Shown one piece after another: positions 12,001 to 23,600 of a stretch of 64,000 bases of DNA (positions within the stretch are counted from its first letter, which is position 1; each line of letters begins with the position of its first letter). Source of the stretch: Hirudinaria manillensis (taxonomy: Eukaryota; Annelida; Clitellata; Hirudinida; Hirudinidae); the NCBI GenBank assembly GCA_034509925.1, contig CM067537.1, positions 6,129,501 to 6,193,500 of the forward strand. The letters are read 5' to 3'. The notes beneath the pieces were generated by a model, which saw only the letters and a list, made by a program, of their open reading frames with translations, had not been told where the DNA came from and ran no database searches. The position numbers were made by a program, and so were the translations under genes.

Positions 12001-12188
12001 TTAAGATCCTCAATGTTGTAAATCAGGTTAGCAATTTGACATAATTGATCCTTTATCTGTGAGAATGTTATTGTGGTCCATCAAACGGAATATGGTTCTC
12101 TAATAGTTTTATCACTCACCTGACTTTCTTGTTTTTCCAGATTTTCGATTTTTTGAAGACATTCCATAACTTGGTGAGGGTGAATCAT
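9022..12188 (-). CDS. unrecognised coiled-coil protein, about 12 exons, about 510 aa
   Basis: Exons on the minus strand: 12120-12188, 11894-12056, 11676-11788, 11527-11609, 11409-11449, 11159-11346, 10842-10908, 10149-10364, 9935-10012, 9643-9786, 9375-9548 and 9022-9213 (stop TAG). Phases close at every junction except between 11159-11346 and 10842-10908, where a short exon or another donor is missing. The ATG at 12186-12188 follows an in-frame stop. The protein is almost entirely heptad-like helix rich in E, K, Q and L. One less coiled, more conserved-looking patch (about 70 residues, exon 10149-10364) contains FQDLISSTKFLRNYCILD. The tail after MLPKSIGQQL is low-complexity. A centrosomal, meiotic or ciliary filament role would be typical of such proteins, but I recognise no family. 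Confidence 0.8.
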
Positions 12189-12648
12189 TTGCAATTATCT
12201 GAGTGAAGTAAATATTTGTTTTCAAATCTGCCCCAAGCTAATAAGACAATTAATTAGGCAACTGTAAACATGAGTGCTTGGTTGTGCTGAGATGCATAGT
12301 TTAAAGGAAGGTATGAACAAGTCTCAACTTGTTTCTAATTTTATGAATCATTTGGACTCAAGCTTGCAAAATTCATTAACGTAATTCTCAATTAATTTAA
12401 AGGATTAATTCAGTTAAAATGGATAATTACGATTCTATAAAATAGTCAAACAGCCTGGGAACATAATCACGAATCAACAGCCTATGATGACATTCACCGT
12501 GATTCTGACGTGAAATCTGAGGATGGTCGAGCACGTTTCAAGTGATCTTTAAAAATGATTCACTTTGAGATCAAAATTCTCTCATTAGCCATGTTAGGGA
12601 GGGCTTATCGCTACAAATACAGGACTATGTTTGAAACTTCGATAAGTT
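12189..12648. promoter_or_regulatory. shared spacer between divergent coiled-coil and four-helix genes
   Basis: Two start codons face away from each other across 460 bp with no coding exon between them, so both promoters should lie here. No core promoter motif is clear. Confidence 0.45.
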
Positions 12649-13077
12649 ATGGCAAACCACCGCACCGCAGTTCGAGTTTTGGGAGTATTACAAATTCTCA
12701 TCGGTTTGCTATGCATAAGTCTGAACATTACTGAAATCATCAACTCTAAACGCGTGGATCTCTTGGGAGAAATCGTCTTTTTGACGGGCTATGGCGTCTG
12801 GGGTGGAATCCTGGTGAGTAATTTGTTTAAAAGCACATCTTTCTACTAGTTATTTAGTATAGTTTGATTAAATTTTTTTTGTGGGGGGGGGGGAGAGAGG
12901 GGGGCTTTCATTATTGTTCATCAGAAATTCAGATTTTAGAAAACTAGATTTGGATGTTAAGATTGCACTTTAGACTGAACACGATAAGATCTGCATGACT
13001 GTAAGACAGCAAGATGCGGTTGTGGTTGTGAAATTATTTGATTCCAATTAATTAATACAACTCTTATCTAAACGCAG

Positions 13078-13110
<33 letters not shown>

Positions 13111-14608
13111 GTTTATAAGGCTTCATAAGCTTAAGGTTAGAGACGCATTGTGTGCTTCTAATTATGAATTCCCTGAAGAGTTGAGTTTTTAGGTGACTCT
13201 TGAAAAGCTACAGGGATGAGACTCACAGATGGAGCAACTCTTTCCAGATAGCGGGAGAGTCATATGAGAAGCCTCTGTTGACAATGGACAGGTTGATGGA
13301 GGTGGATAGGAGCAGATTAACGGAGTTCATAATAGGAGTAATTTCAGTAATAGCAATGACGATAAAGGAGTTTGTGTTCGAAACAGAACATTACTTTTAA
13401 TTTCAAATTATTTGCACTAAATTACATACTAATTAATGAGTAATGGTCATTGGTTGAGTTGATATTTATTCATATAACTACAGAAAAGTCTTTATAAACC
13501 ATGATTAGTTTGTCCTGTCCGGAGTGTTTGGAGTGGCCTGCAGCCTCGGGTCGACAAAGAGGGCATTGGTTAGGAAAATATCTTAAAAGTTTTCTTTCCT
13601 ACTGATATTGCATTTTTGTGCGATCTCTGACAGGAAACAACACTTCTCGTGTTCAGTGTGGTGGCAGCAACAGTCTCTTTAGTGACAGTTTCCATGGCCG
13701 CCTCTGATGTAGTTTTGGGATTATTAGGATATGCTTCCGATGCACCGACAATGGTTAAGTCTGTGGACTTCAGCTTAAATAGGCACAAGAACCACATATT
13801 TATTTGCATTCTGTGTTTGTTTATTTTATTCTATGTTTTCGTATCTTTGTCTCAAATGCACGTGAATTTATATCGTTGCAAGAAGTGACGAAATGATGTT
13901 ATGTTTATTTTTTATTTTTTTAGCCGCCCAAACATAATCTGATGGTGAGATTGGGATCGGCTTCCACTCTGTTGGCTCTCAATGTCCTTGGTGGCCTCGT
14001 ATCTCTGGCCTGTTCCATCGTCTGTTGTACTTACTTTGGCTGCTGTTGTTGCCCTATCGTCTCACGGGTGGGTATTCGGAGATAATTTTCTTGCTAAATC
14101 ATCGGAACTAATTTTAAAATAAGTACTTTTATGTGTGAATATTCAATACTTTAATGAAAATAAATCATATGGCAAGTGTTGCAAAATTAGGTTTATGTAA
14201 ATGGAAATAATTAGAAGCTAATCGAAAAAAATTAAAAAACTCATTTTTTTAATTCTACAAATAAAGGGAAATGAATACACTAATGTAATTATCAATAACA
14301 TCATTGCAACATATTTTTATAAATAAAAATATTATTAGATGGATTGGTGTAATAATTAATAGTTAATGATGTCATGCAATTGACTCCTTTAGGACTTTCC
14401 TGTTGGATATTCTAGAAAAAGAGGTCAGCTTTAAATTAAATTTATTTTAATATTACGAAAAGGAATTATTTTTGAGTTAAATCTAAATTATGTAATAATT
14501 TCAGAGAATGTAGTCCTACCAAAGACGAAGACAAAGAAGACGAAGGATAAGCCAACAGACAACAAAAATGTCCAGCCTCCAGCAGGAGAGCAGTCTGCCG
14601 CTTTCTGA
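12649..14608 (+). CDS. four-transmembrane MS4A/CD20-like protein, 6 exons, 207 aa
   Basis: Exons 12649-12813, 13509-13568, 13634-13753, 13924-14067, 14393-14423 and 14505-14608 join in phase and total 624 nt. The protein has four hydrophobic spans: VLGVLQILIGLLCISL (about residues 10-28), a second around residues 43-68 spanning the exon 1/2 junction, a third around residues 80-102, and a fourth, LALNVLGGLVSLACSIV. The fourth span runs into a cysteine cluster (CCTYFGCCCCP) that is a good palmitoylation candidate. The lysine-rich tail ends EQSAAF. The short N-terminus, the R-VLG-LQI start of helix 1 and the small loops resemble MS4A/CD20-like proteins. That family assignment is by pattern only. 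Confidence 0.8.
12814..13508 (+). other. intron 1 of the four-helix gene with microsatellite and repeat-like tract
   Basis: The intron holds a G-run (about 12882-12900), an (AAT)n tract at about 13079-13110, and after it a GC-richer stretch of about 250 bp with a 66-codon open frame. That layout, a microsatellite followed by moderately GC-rich sequence, resembles a short dispersed repeat more than an exon. No TIR or RNA-polymerase-III box could be confirmed. Confidence 0.4.
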
Positions 14609-15978
14609 TTGTAAAAGATTCTTATGGATTTCAAAGACAAAAATTATTTATCTTATATTTTAGAATTTATTTTAATAATTTACGTGATATCAACTTTTGA
14701 TGATTTTTCACTCTCAAATAACAATCAAATGATTTTTTGGAATGTCACATTTTTGTAAGTCAGGTTCGCATTTTTTAAAAACTGATTTGAAAGACCACTT
14801 GCCTTAGAAATGGAGACTTAATAGTTCTAACTTTATTTATTTTATAAAAGGATTCTAAGAATTTGACCAAAACACGTGACTGAAATGAAAACTTTCTGAT
14901 CTGATTGAACAATTCTTCTGTGATATTCAATGAGGCCCACATTTTATTACGATTTATTGCAACCAACATTGAACAATTTAAAATAAATGGAATTGTTGCA
15001 GCAGGGTCATAGTAAATCATAAAATCAGCTGCTGTAATTATACCATCATCAATAATTACCACCAGAGGCGGATCTGTGGAGGGGGCGCGTTCCAAGAGCA
15101 AGTTAATAATTCTTGCGATAATCAAGATGCCATTAGACTTGTATAATTGAATATTTCCTGATAGACTAGCCGGTCAGTTAGCAAGCGAGCTTTATGGAAC
15201 TGATGATTCCCCGTTTTTATTAGCTTTATTCATCAATGAGTTCAGAAACGCAAGCCAAGTGTCCACTCACAAACTTACAAAAATTAGCTGCCATTAAAGC
15301 GATTAAACATTATAAATCATCATTGAAGCTCGTGAATTGCTACCTAATAAGTCAAGAAAATAAGTTTCAAGGCCACTTTTCGGTGTTTTGATCTACTTTT
15401 TGACTAGACCAATTACACCTAATTATAACTTAAATGACAGACAATAAGAATTCGCTCTATGGTATTACATGGCTTTGAACAAATGACATTGCGTTATGGT
15501 AAACGATCTTTGACATATTTGTTTAAAGCTCCAGAAAAAAAGAAGCAATTAATAAATTCTCTTTTATTTTGCAGTATCAAATGAACTAAAAAGTGAATCG
15601 TTTGATTTATTAAATTGCGTTTTAAGAATCTCAAAATAAATTAATGATGTGAAAGAAATTTAAAGCCTCTTTTTGTCATCATCCAGTTTATAGTTAAAGA
15701 GCAGAAGTACTTTTTCAATTACAATTATAATATTGCGCTCTTAACATGTGTTGTTATAGATTTAAATTATTTAAATTTTTGAAAAAAGTTTGTCAGGTTT
15801 TGAGTTTTCACAATTTGGCTTCAATTTTCATCATTGGAGACACTCGGTTGCCAGCACAACTAGTTGAGTTTCGTGTAAAGGATTCAATTAAGGCGGCGTA
15901 ACAATTAATAATTGAAAATGCACCAGAATTAGTTAATGGTAACAATAAATCGCATCGTGGTAGGCATAAACACCAAAA
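14609..15978. other. spacer between four-helix gene and CCDC61
   Basis: No supported gene. A 116-codon minus-strand open frame (14775-15125) has no recognisable motif and runs through a transposon terminal-repeat-like sequence, so I do not call it a gene. The promoter of CCDC61 should lie in the right half. Confidence 0.5.
15061..15092. mobile_element. solitary hAT-like terminal inverted repeat
   Basis: The stretch ccagaggcggatctgtgg followed by a G-run matches the end of the small element at 51463-51605 (cagtggc-gatc core, then G-run). No partner end is visible within about 1 kb, so this looks like a decayed or half element. Confidence 0.4.
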
Positions 15979-18900
15979 ATGCACGCTTCCCAAACTAAAG
16001 TTAAGGACGGTCATCAGTTTGAAATAATTCTGAATGTAAATTTCAATACTGCCACGATCGAAGTTGAAGACCTCGAAACCCATGAGAAATGGGAAAGTAC
16101 TTTTGACGTCAATTGTAAGATATATCCGTGCAAAGGATTTAGATTATGCATACTAATTAATTTGCATATATTTTAAGTTGTGGAAGAACTTACTAGGAAG
16201 GTTGGAAGTTTTAAAAAATTTCCTGTTTTTATATCTATGCTGGAATCTGCCATAAAAGAAGTTTGTTACTATTTCCTTAAGCTATAAATTTGACTGGATT
16301 CATAATTCTAGGACAATTTTTCAGACAAGTCCTTCAGTCACTGTACAACTTTTGAATTATTCTGAACTTGAACTCATAAGAAATAAAAAACTTGGTTTAC
16401 AAGCTACATTGCAATGTTTACAATCACCCTCTCAAACATTAAATGCGAGAAAATTTCTTATTTTGCATCACATTGGTGAATTTGACAGGTTGGAATTCAT
16501 TTGGAATTCATTCAAATTCAACTACTTTCAGTATTTCATCATATTCGTGATTAATTTTTTTTTATCATCAATACTTTATTATTCCATTTGCAAATGTTTA
16601 ATCAATAAAATTAATTAGATTTTATTTTTAAATGACAGGACAAGATATCCTCTTGCCCTGAATTATCTTGGTGTTCTTGACATAAAACTTCTTCAAGAGA
16701 AGTTGAAGAAAGTTCAATTAGAGCTTGCAACTTGCCGCAGTCAGGTACATGAACGGTCATTGCAAAAATTGTTTGTATATTTATTGCTCTTGTACTGGAA
16801 GTTGATGTCACCAAAGTATTTGTTGACATCAAAGTTCTGTTTACAGAACTTAACGGCCGGACAGAACCGCGAGATAAACAACCTAAAGAAAGAGTTAGAA
16901 AACAAAACTAATTGGTTATGAAATTAATTAAATTACAATCAAACATTTTTTGGCTCCACTCCAGAGTTGAAAGATTAAAGCAAGAGAAATCAGAAATTGA
17001 AACTGAATTTAATGAATTCAAGAAGACATTGGAGAGGAAAGACAAAGGTCGCAAAGATTCCAAAAAGTTGAGAGATTTTGTCAACAACATGGAAAGAGAA
17101 CTCGTGAATGAGGTTGCGAGACACAGGAGTTCGGTGGGGAAGACATTGCTAGAGAATAAAACGCTGACAGCCGAGGTGAATCTAATTGTTAAGTAATTTT
17201 ATATTAAGTAAAAGTTATTGAATCGAACTGTTAAATATTTTTGCACTAAGTAAAAGTTATTAAATCATTTGTGATGAACTAATGAATTGTTACAAAAATT
17301 AGGTAAATAAATCACTGCAAATAATTATTTTTCATCTTAATGAAATGGTTGTAAACGTAATTATTAAATATTAAATATAATTACACGTTTCTTTAACCTG
17401 TTTAAAGTTTAAATTTCAAAACCAGGTGAAGAAATTGAAAGCATCCGAGACGAGGTTGCAGAATCAGGTTCAAAATCTTAAAAATGAAGTCACTCAATTG
17501 AAGAGGTTTATGGATGAAAATGGAATCAATCAATTAATTAATTACTAATAAATTAAGTTCTTAAAATTAATTAAATATTAATTCTAACAATTTAAATGCC
17601 CATATTTGGTCTGCCTGATTAATATTCATGAGGTCTTGCGAAACAAGATTATCAACCTATTTGAAACAGGGTTTCATCGAGAGGTTCTCTTCCGGAAAGG
17701 TCACGAGATTCGAGTTCGGAGTCAAGGGTCAGTGGAGGGTCATTCAGGAGTCAACAGATGTAATTGAAATTCCGCAATTAACTAATTAATATTAATAATT
17801 AATTTATTATTTAATTAATTATTAATTATTATTAAGGATTTATTTTTAGCAAATGGTTGCTAAGCGGGATTCATTGCTGTTCCAAGTTTTTAATTTTTAA
17901 ATTCTTAGAGGCTGCTCCAGGCGATGTAGAAGGGACTTTGAACATGCTGTGAAAGTGAGGTCCCTGTCGGACGATCCTCCGAGGAGGTCGCGATTCTACG
18001 GTCAAAGCAGGAAGTTGTCACCTGCAGGTTTGTAAATCTACCTGAGAACTTAACGTTGGAGACAATCCTCATTCCATGCATTGTACTTTTAGTTAAAACA
18101 CCTGCATGTACTTGTGCTAGGAATTAATTCTATGAATTAAGAAAACACTTACAATGAAGTCATCTTGGACAGTTTAAAGGAATTAATTATCTCTGACAGC
18201 TCAGCCATGCTCCAAGTATACTATAAGCTACTATTATTTCAAGCTAGGTTCTAGACACAATATTTTGTTCTTGCCTGTTCTCGGTAGGAAAGTCCGAGTT
18301 AATTATATATGAGTTAATTATATATGAGTTAATTTGTGTGCCACTAAAGAGTTAACGACATCATTTATATCTTTTTATTTTCTTCAGTCAATCACAGATC
18401 AAGATTCGATCCAACAGCTTATGTCCTCGAGAGAAAGAACAAGTTAATGGAAATTCAGAGGAGGAGGTTGTATACCATTTTGGAAATTATAAATAAATTA
18501 TATTGTTAATTATCATAATTTATTCACAAGACATTGGACTTAAGTTATTAATTATTACTGAGTTTGGATTTATATTTAGATTTAAATTCTGGCAGAGAAT
18601 CTTCCATAGAATCAAGAAGAAGTGGACTTTCTGACAAACAGAGGATAAGTGAGTTGCCAGAAGTAAATTTGGTACTTTACTTTAAATATTTATTATAATA
18701 TGGCACCATTGAATTTTGTTTTTTTTTTTAATGAACTATTTATTTTTAATTGCATAATTCTAAAAATGTTTGAATGTCAGAAAAATAGTAATTCTTCAAT
18801 AGGATTCCATAGTGAAGCAAATCAATCTTCTACAGAATCTTGTGCTTCTCATACCTCGCTTCTGCAGGGGAGGCAAGTTAATAATTATAATTAACTAATC

Positions 18901-19476
18901 ACAGTTAATGTAGAGATTCACAACATGTTAATTTCCCAAGTCCATGATGCCATTTTCTTGCTAAGACAAAAGACAGCATCTCCATTTCATGTTCATTATT
19001 CTGCTTTTTTTCGCAACCCCACATCCTCACAACTCGCAGCAGATAATTAAATGCTGTTTTCCCTGACAAATCAAGTGAAACACTTGGAGCTTCAAGTTTT
19101 AAAACATATTTCAGAAATTCCATGAATTCCAGGAAGAACCGAAGCTCCAGACGAGCCGAACTGGAAAGTCAGAATCGAAGGATTAAAATAATTTCTTAAT
19201 TAATTAAATTATTTGTTTCAATTTAATTCCTATCAGCATCAATTCGTCCCCTATGCATATTTTAATATCTGTGACTCACAATATTTGCAAATCATAACCA
19301 ACCATAAAACCTCAAATGATAATTATCGTCAAATTTATTATTATTAATAATTATTATTATCACGATCACAATTGCTTTTCTTCTTTGCAGCTGAGGCATC
19401 AGATGCAGAACCTGCCATGGCAGACATCGACTTGAGATTAGAAAGACTGAAAAGATTTGTTCAGGAACTACTGTGA
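15979..19476 (+). CDS. CCDC61: CCDC61/VFL3 basal-body coiled-coil protein, 14 exons, 457 aa
   Basis: CCDC61 (VFL3) is a centriolar/basal-body protein with an XRCC4/SAS-6-like head and a coiled coil; it is needed for basal-body anchoring or orientation and spindle organisation. Exons: 15979-16114, 16178-16260, 16325-16488, 16639-16744, 16847-16893, 16965-17175, 17426-17505, 17670-17738, 17909-18027, 18388-18466, 18596-18662, 18781-18872, 19133-19167, 19391-19476. Phases close throughout (1374 nt). Matches to the family: head-domain segments IEVEDLETHEKW, FPVFISMLESAI and EFDR; the coiled coil around REINNLKKEVERLKQEKSEI; the Arg/Ser-rich middle; RFDPTAYVLERK; and the C-terminal MADIDLRLERLKRFVQEL. 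Human CCDC61 is slightly longer. Exon 12 appears to use a GC donor (AG|GCAAGT). Exon 13 is the least certain. Confidence 0.94.
18905..19144 (-). CDS. CDAN1: candidate last exon of codanin-1, antisense inside CCDC61
   Basis: An open minus-strand stretch of 79 codons plus TAA begins after an AG at 19145-19146 and lies inside CCDC61 intron 12, overlapping CCDC61 exon 13. Its hydrophobic pattern (LEFMEFLKYVLKLEAP then FNYLLRVVRMW) lines up with the C-terminal part of codanin-1 as I remember it, namely a short helix followed by an R-LL-x5-LW motif. It starts in phase 0, matching the end of the candidate exon 20058-20176. The acceptor has a weak pyrimidine tract; a stronger one 35 nt upstream gives the wrong phase. 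Treat as a hypothesis. Confidence 0.4.
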   Translation of the reverse strand, partial: LRFFLEFMEFLKYVLKLEAPSVSLDLSGKTAFNYLLRVVRMWGCEKKQNNEHEMEMLSFVLARKWHHGLGKLTCCESLH

Positions 19477-20057
19477 ATACTCACAGATATTATCATGTTA
19501 TTATTTTTTTTGTTTCCTTTTTGTTTCTTTACAATGACTAGATGCAAACTTGGAATTTCAATAACTTTAAAAAAAAAAGATTTTATATAAAAAAAAAACA
19601 TTATTTAAAAGAAAATAAGTAAATAAATAAAATAAATGCATGCAACAGTTCAAATGTTGTTATGTTTGAGCAGCTGTTAATAATGAACTTCAAGCAAAAA
19701 GAGTCTGAGCAAATAGTTTTTGCTGAGTCGTGATGATGATAATGATGCCTTCAATCGATCCTGGTGATGATGATAATGATGCCTTCAATCGATCCTGATG
19801 ATGATGATGATAACGATGCCTTCAATCGATCCTGGTGATGATACTCTCCTCATGTAGTCTTTTTAGAAATGCATTCAGTGTTGGGCTCTTTGAAAGGAAA
19901 GAAAAATTTGCAAATGTTGAAACTCATCTCAACGTGGACATCAACAACAACAGCAACAACAACAACAACAACAGCACCATCATCAACAACAACAACACCA
20001 CCATCAACAACAACAGCAACAACAACAACACCAACATCAACAACAACACCAACAAAC
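19477..20057. other. CCDC61 3-prime region and simple repeats
   Basis: An AATAAA-rich stretch about 150 bp after the CCDC61 stop (around 19620-19635) is the likely polyadenylation region. It is followed by a 33-36 bp minisatellite and an ACA-rich tract. Confidence 0.6.
19725..19845. repeat. minisatellite, three copies of about 33-36 bp
   Basis: Three consecutive copies of gatgatgataatgatgcct followed by tcaatcgatcctg, differing in the number of GAT triplets and one A/C change. The repeat probably grew by slippage from the GAT core. Confidence 0.85.
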
Positions 20058-20060
20058 CTC
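19935..20060. repeat. (ACA)n-rich tract
   Basis: An imperfect run of ACA triplets with AGC/ACC variants. It gives long Thr or Asn/Thr-rich open frames in all plus frames and Val-rich ones on the minus strand, none of them believable as proteins. It abuts the donor of the candidate codanin exon at 20058. Confidence 0.85.
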
Positions 20061-20176
20061 GACAGTTTTTGCAGCATGAAAGAGTTCCTCCAACTCGCTG
20101 GAGTCGATGTCATGTCTCCATAGCAACACAAATTCATCCTCGAGCCGATCACTCCATCGTGTTTCTGCTTCCCGAA
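20058..20176 (-). CDS. CDAN1: candidate penultimate exon of codanin-1
   Basis: On the minus strand an acceptor (ataatccag) precedes 39 open codons reading REAETRWSDRLEDEF...ELEELFHAAKTVE and ends at GAG|GTTTGT, the same donor type used three times elsewhere in codanin. It enters in phase 1 and leaves in phase 0. The firm codanin exon upstream ends in phase 0, so a link needs its alternative donor (T|GTACTT, exon edge 20596). The amino-acid pattern is coding-like, but the family match is weak. Confidence 0.4.
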
Positions 20177-20287
20177 CTGGATTATATTAAAATTTTTTAT
20201 TTATATAATAATAATATGATTAATAGCTAACACCTAGCCGCCCAAGAATAAGGTTAAGCAAATTACTACTACTACTACTACTACTAC

Positions 20288-20321
<34 letters not shown>

Positions 20322-20638
20322 GAGTAGTAATGGACTAACTGATGGTGAGTGCAAGAGAGACAGTTAAGGAATAAAGGATGGTTCTTGCTTGTCCATGGAG
20401 AAGCTTAAATGGAATAATTGATTAGTGATCATCGTTGCCAGGTGTCATTGAGTTTTATTAATATTAATTACATTTCACTTTACAAAATGGCCACATTACT
20501 TCTATGAGTCTATTAATTATTGTTAATAATAATATTAATTATTGTTACTAGACATTTTCAATTGGAAAATTTTCTACAAGATTTCCTGAAAGTACAGGAA
20601 AGCAAGTACTTCCAATGTACATGGATGTTAAGACTCAC
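20177..20638. other. codanin intron or 3-prime UTR with ACT/AAT repeat
   Basis: If codanin ended locally, a strong acceptor at about 20586 would add only three codons before TAG, and an AATAAA on the minus strand (about 20453-20458) would serve as polyA signal. Otherwise this is intron. An (ACT)n/(AAT)n tract lies at about 20262-20322. Confidence 0.4.
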
Positions 20639-23600
20639 CTTGTGTGGATCCTCCAAAGCTCTCTTGACTTGACAAAGCACGACTTCAATGACGTCGGACC
20701 CCGAACTTTCGGACTGCAAAGACAAAGACACCAACAAGTCCTGAACCGAAATGATCACTTCCGAGGGAAGGATCGGATCCGCTTCTTCCTCGACTTTACA
20801 AATTTTCGTCACGCTTTCGCGAACTCCTCGCTTGAGCGGATTCGTTTTGTCGTCCTTTTGTGGATTTTCCAGGAACACGGAACTTAGGTCGTTGATGTTA
20901 GATTCGCTGGCATTCAGCGCCAACAACATGGAATGGTTGTTCATGGAGTTGTTGGCATCCATTCCATCGTCGTCGTCATCATGGATTTCGACGAGACTCC
21001 GACCCAAGACCTTTGAATCAGTCGATCGCATGGAAAGGTCGAGAGACCTGTCGCCTGGATTGATGGAGAAGCTGCTCGTTGCTTCCCTGTTTCCACCTGT
21101 GCAGATGATTTCTATGGCATCCTCCGAGTTGCTGAAGCTCTTGTTGTTGGGTCGACTGAGTTGAACCAAGTAGTCTGAAAGGTGGTCATAAAGTTGGAAC
21201 TGCTTGTTCAGTTCAGATGCAATCTCTTTTAGGAAGGCATCTAGAAAAAAAATTAATAAGATATGATAACTTATAAAATAATAATTCATTAAATATTTTA
21301 CTGTTATAATACTCATTCATGTTAAACAATAATAAAAAGAATGGGTTCAGAAATTGATAACCTGACAATCTTGTAAAAATTAATATACAAATTGAACATA
21401 ATTAATACGATTTAATTAACATCTCACCTGAAGACAAATTCCCTCTTTTCCAATCAAAAGCTTTTTCCTTGATGTTCTTGCAGCAGATGGAGGTGGATAT
21501 GGAAAGGACCTGAGGAACCGTCGGCTCCGGGAGGAGGTTTGCAAGGACCAGTCGAGCCCTCTCGCAAAACGAGCTGATTTCAAGATTAAGTTGAACGAAT
21601 TACGTCTTTGAATTATTTCAACTCAAGCAATCAAGAAGTTGTCACTGACATGCATGATTGGTTCACAGGAATTTAATAATAAATTATTTGAGCCACAAAA
21701 AACAATTGTAAAATAATCCTGAATATTTACAAAGACAAGCAAAGACCGTGCATTAAATTTAAATGCATGTCATTCACTCACTCAAGTACTGAATCTCCCC
21801 CAAAAATCAAGTTATTTTTCAAATCTTCTGCATTCTCATTCATCAAGTTGACGAGACTTTTCTGTTTAAGAACAAAAAACAACCGACGATGCAGCATTAA
21901 AATCTAAATTATGTAAAAATAAAAAAAATTATGTAAATTTCAAACAAACACAATTAAATACTTAATTAATCTAATTTATAAAATAAATCATTTAATTAAA
22001 CGACATCAAATGAATGTTTAATTACTTTATTAAATCCTTCACTCAGGTTGGCAGCAACATTTCTAGCAAACATCTGGGCCTTTTTCATGCTGGCTTTAAT
22101 TTGGCGGTTCTGAAAATTTATGGGCATTGTATTGTTTATTATTACAAACAGTCTAATTAATTACAACTGAAATATAATTATAATATAATTGTAAATAATT
22201 ATAACTGGTCAAAGAGAACTCTGCCTTAGACTCAGTCATGAGGCAGCAGGTTCAAAGCTCACCTGGAACTCAAGAACCCACAAGGAGAAGATCCTGTCGC
22301 ACACAAACTCGACCGATCGCTTCAGAGAAGCGGAGTGCATTTGGAAGAAACTCAACTCCAATTTTTTCTGCACATAAAAACCAAATAATAATAATAATTG
22401 TGACGTAGTATTTTATTGACCAATTTATTCATAATTTAAGCATAATTTTTCACTCACTTATTAATAAGCATATAATTATTTTTTATTTCAATGTTATTAA
22501 CTTATTTATGCTTTTTAATTTAAACATGTATACAATCCAAGATGCATTTCTAAAAATAACGAGGTCACCTTGACATTATTTGCAAAACACGTCTGCTCCC
22601 TCGAGTCACGATCAGGGGGGGCAGACTTTGGGTTGATTTTCCTCGTCGGGGGTTTTCCGAGTCGTTCGAATCTGTTGGCGACGTTGCAGTGTTGCAGGAG
22701 ATGTTGGATTCTGCCTGTGATAAAAATTATTATTATTATTATTATTAATATTATTATTATTGTTATTATTATTATTATTTTTTAAAGTTATTATTCACAT
22801 TTGTTAAGTTATTTAGGAACTTATTTATTTATTATTTATTACAAGGCTCGTAAAAACTGTAAAAAGGTAAACACCTGATTGCATTGGATGACATCTGGAA
22901 ATGACTTCCCTGGAGACGTTTATGTTGTGATCCTGTTATAAACATTTAATTTTAAATTTAATTTTTAATGCCATCAAATTGTTACCAATAATAAAAATAA
23001 TAAATTCAAATTGGCCAGGAACAATTGATGATCACAAAATAATCACAATCCAAACGATTAAGTTTAACAACAAGTTACAAAGCAATGAAGAACCTTTTAT
23101 AATAATAATTAAGAACCATTTATAATAATTAATTAATAACCATTTATAATTAATTAATAAACATTTATAATTAATAACCATTTATAATTAATTAATAACC
23201 ATTTATAATTAATTAATTACCACTAATAATAATTGGTTAAGAACCCACCAAGGATGCCTTCAAGCGTTCCATCTTGATCAAATCAAACATTTTCAAGTTT
23301 TTGAACAAAAGATCTTTTGGAAATATGTCCAGCTGATTGTTATAATTAATTAATTAATTATTAATTTATTTATTATTAATTTAAGATTAAAATGAAACAT
23401 AAAATAATTTCTTAAATGATAAATTTAACAATACAAACCTCAAAAAACCATCCCAGCATGTTTGATGATAGAACAAACATTTTTGATTTTGAATTTGAAA
23501 AAACCTCGAAGGAGGAACTGAAATTAATTAATTAATTTATTTATTAATTATTGTTTAAATATCAATTTATTAACCATTTCCTATGAATTCAGCACCAGGC

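Noticed and set aside
14775-15125. 116-codon minus-strand frame
   Set aside because: It runs through the hAT-like terminal repeat, has no recognisable motif and has no flanking exons.
20575-20638. Three-codon last codanin exon (EIL-stop) after acceptor at about 20586
   Set aside because: The splice site is good, but it would delete the conserved C-terminal region; kept only as an alternative.
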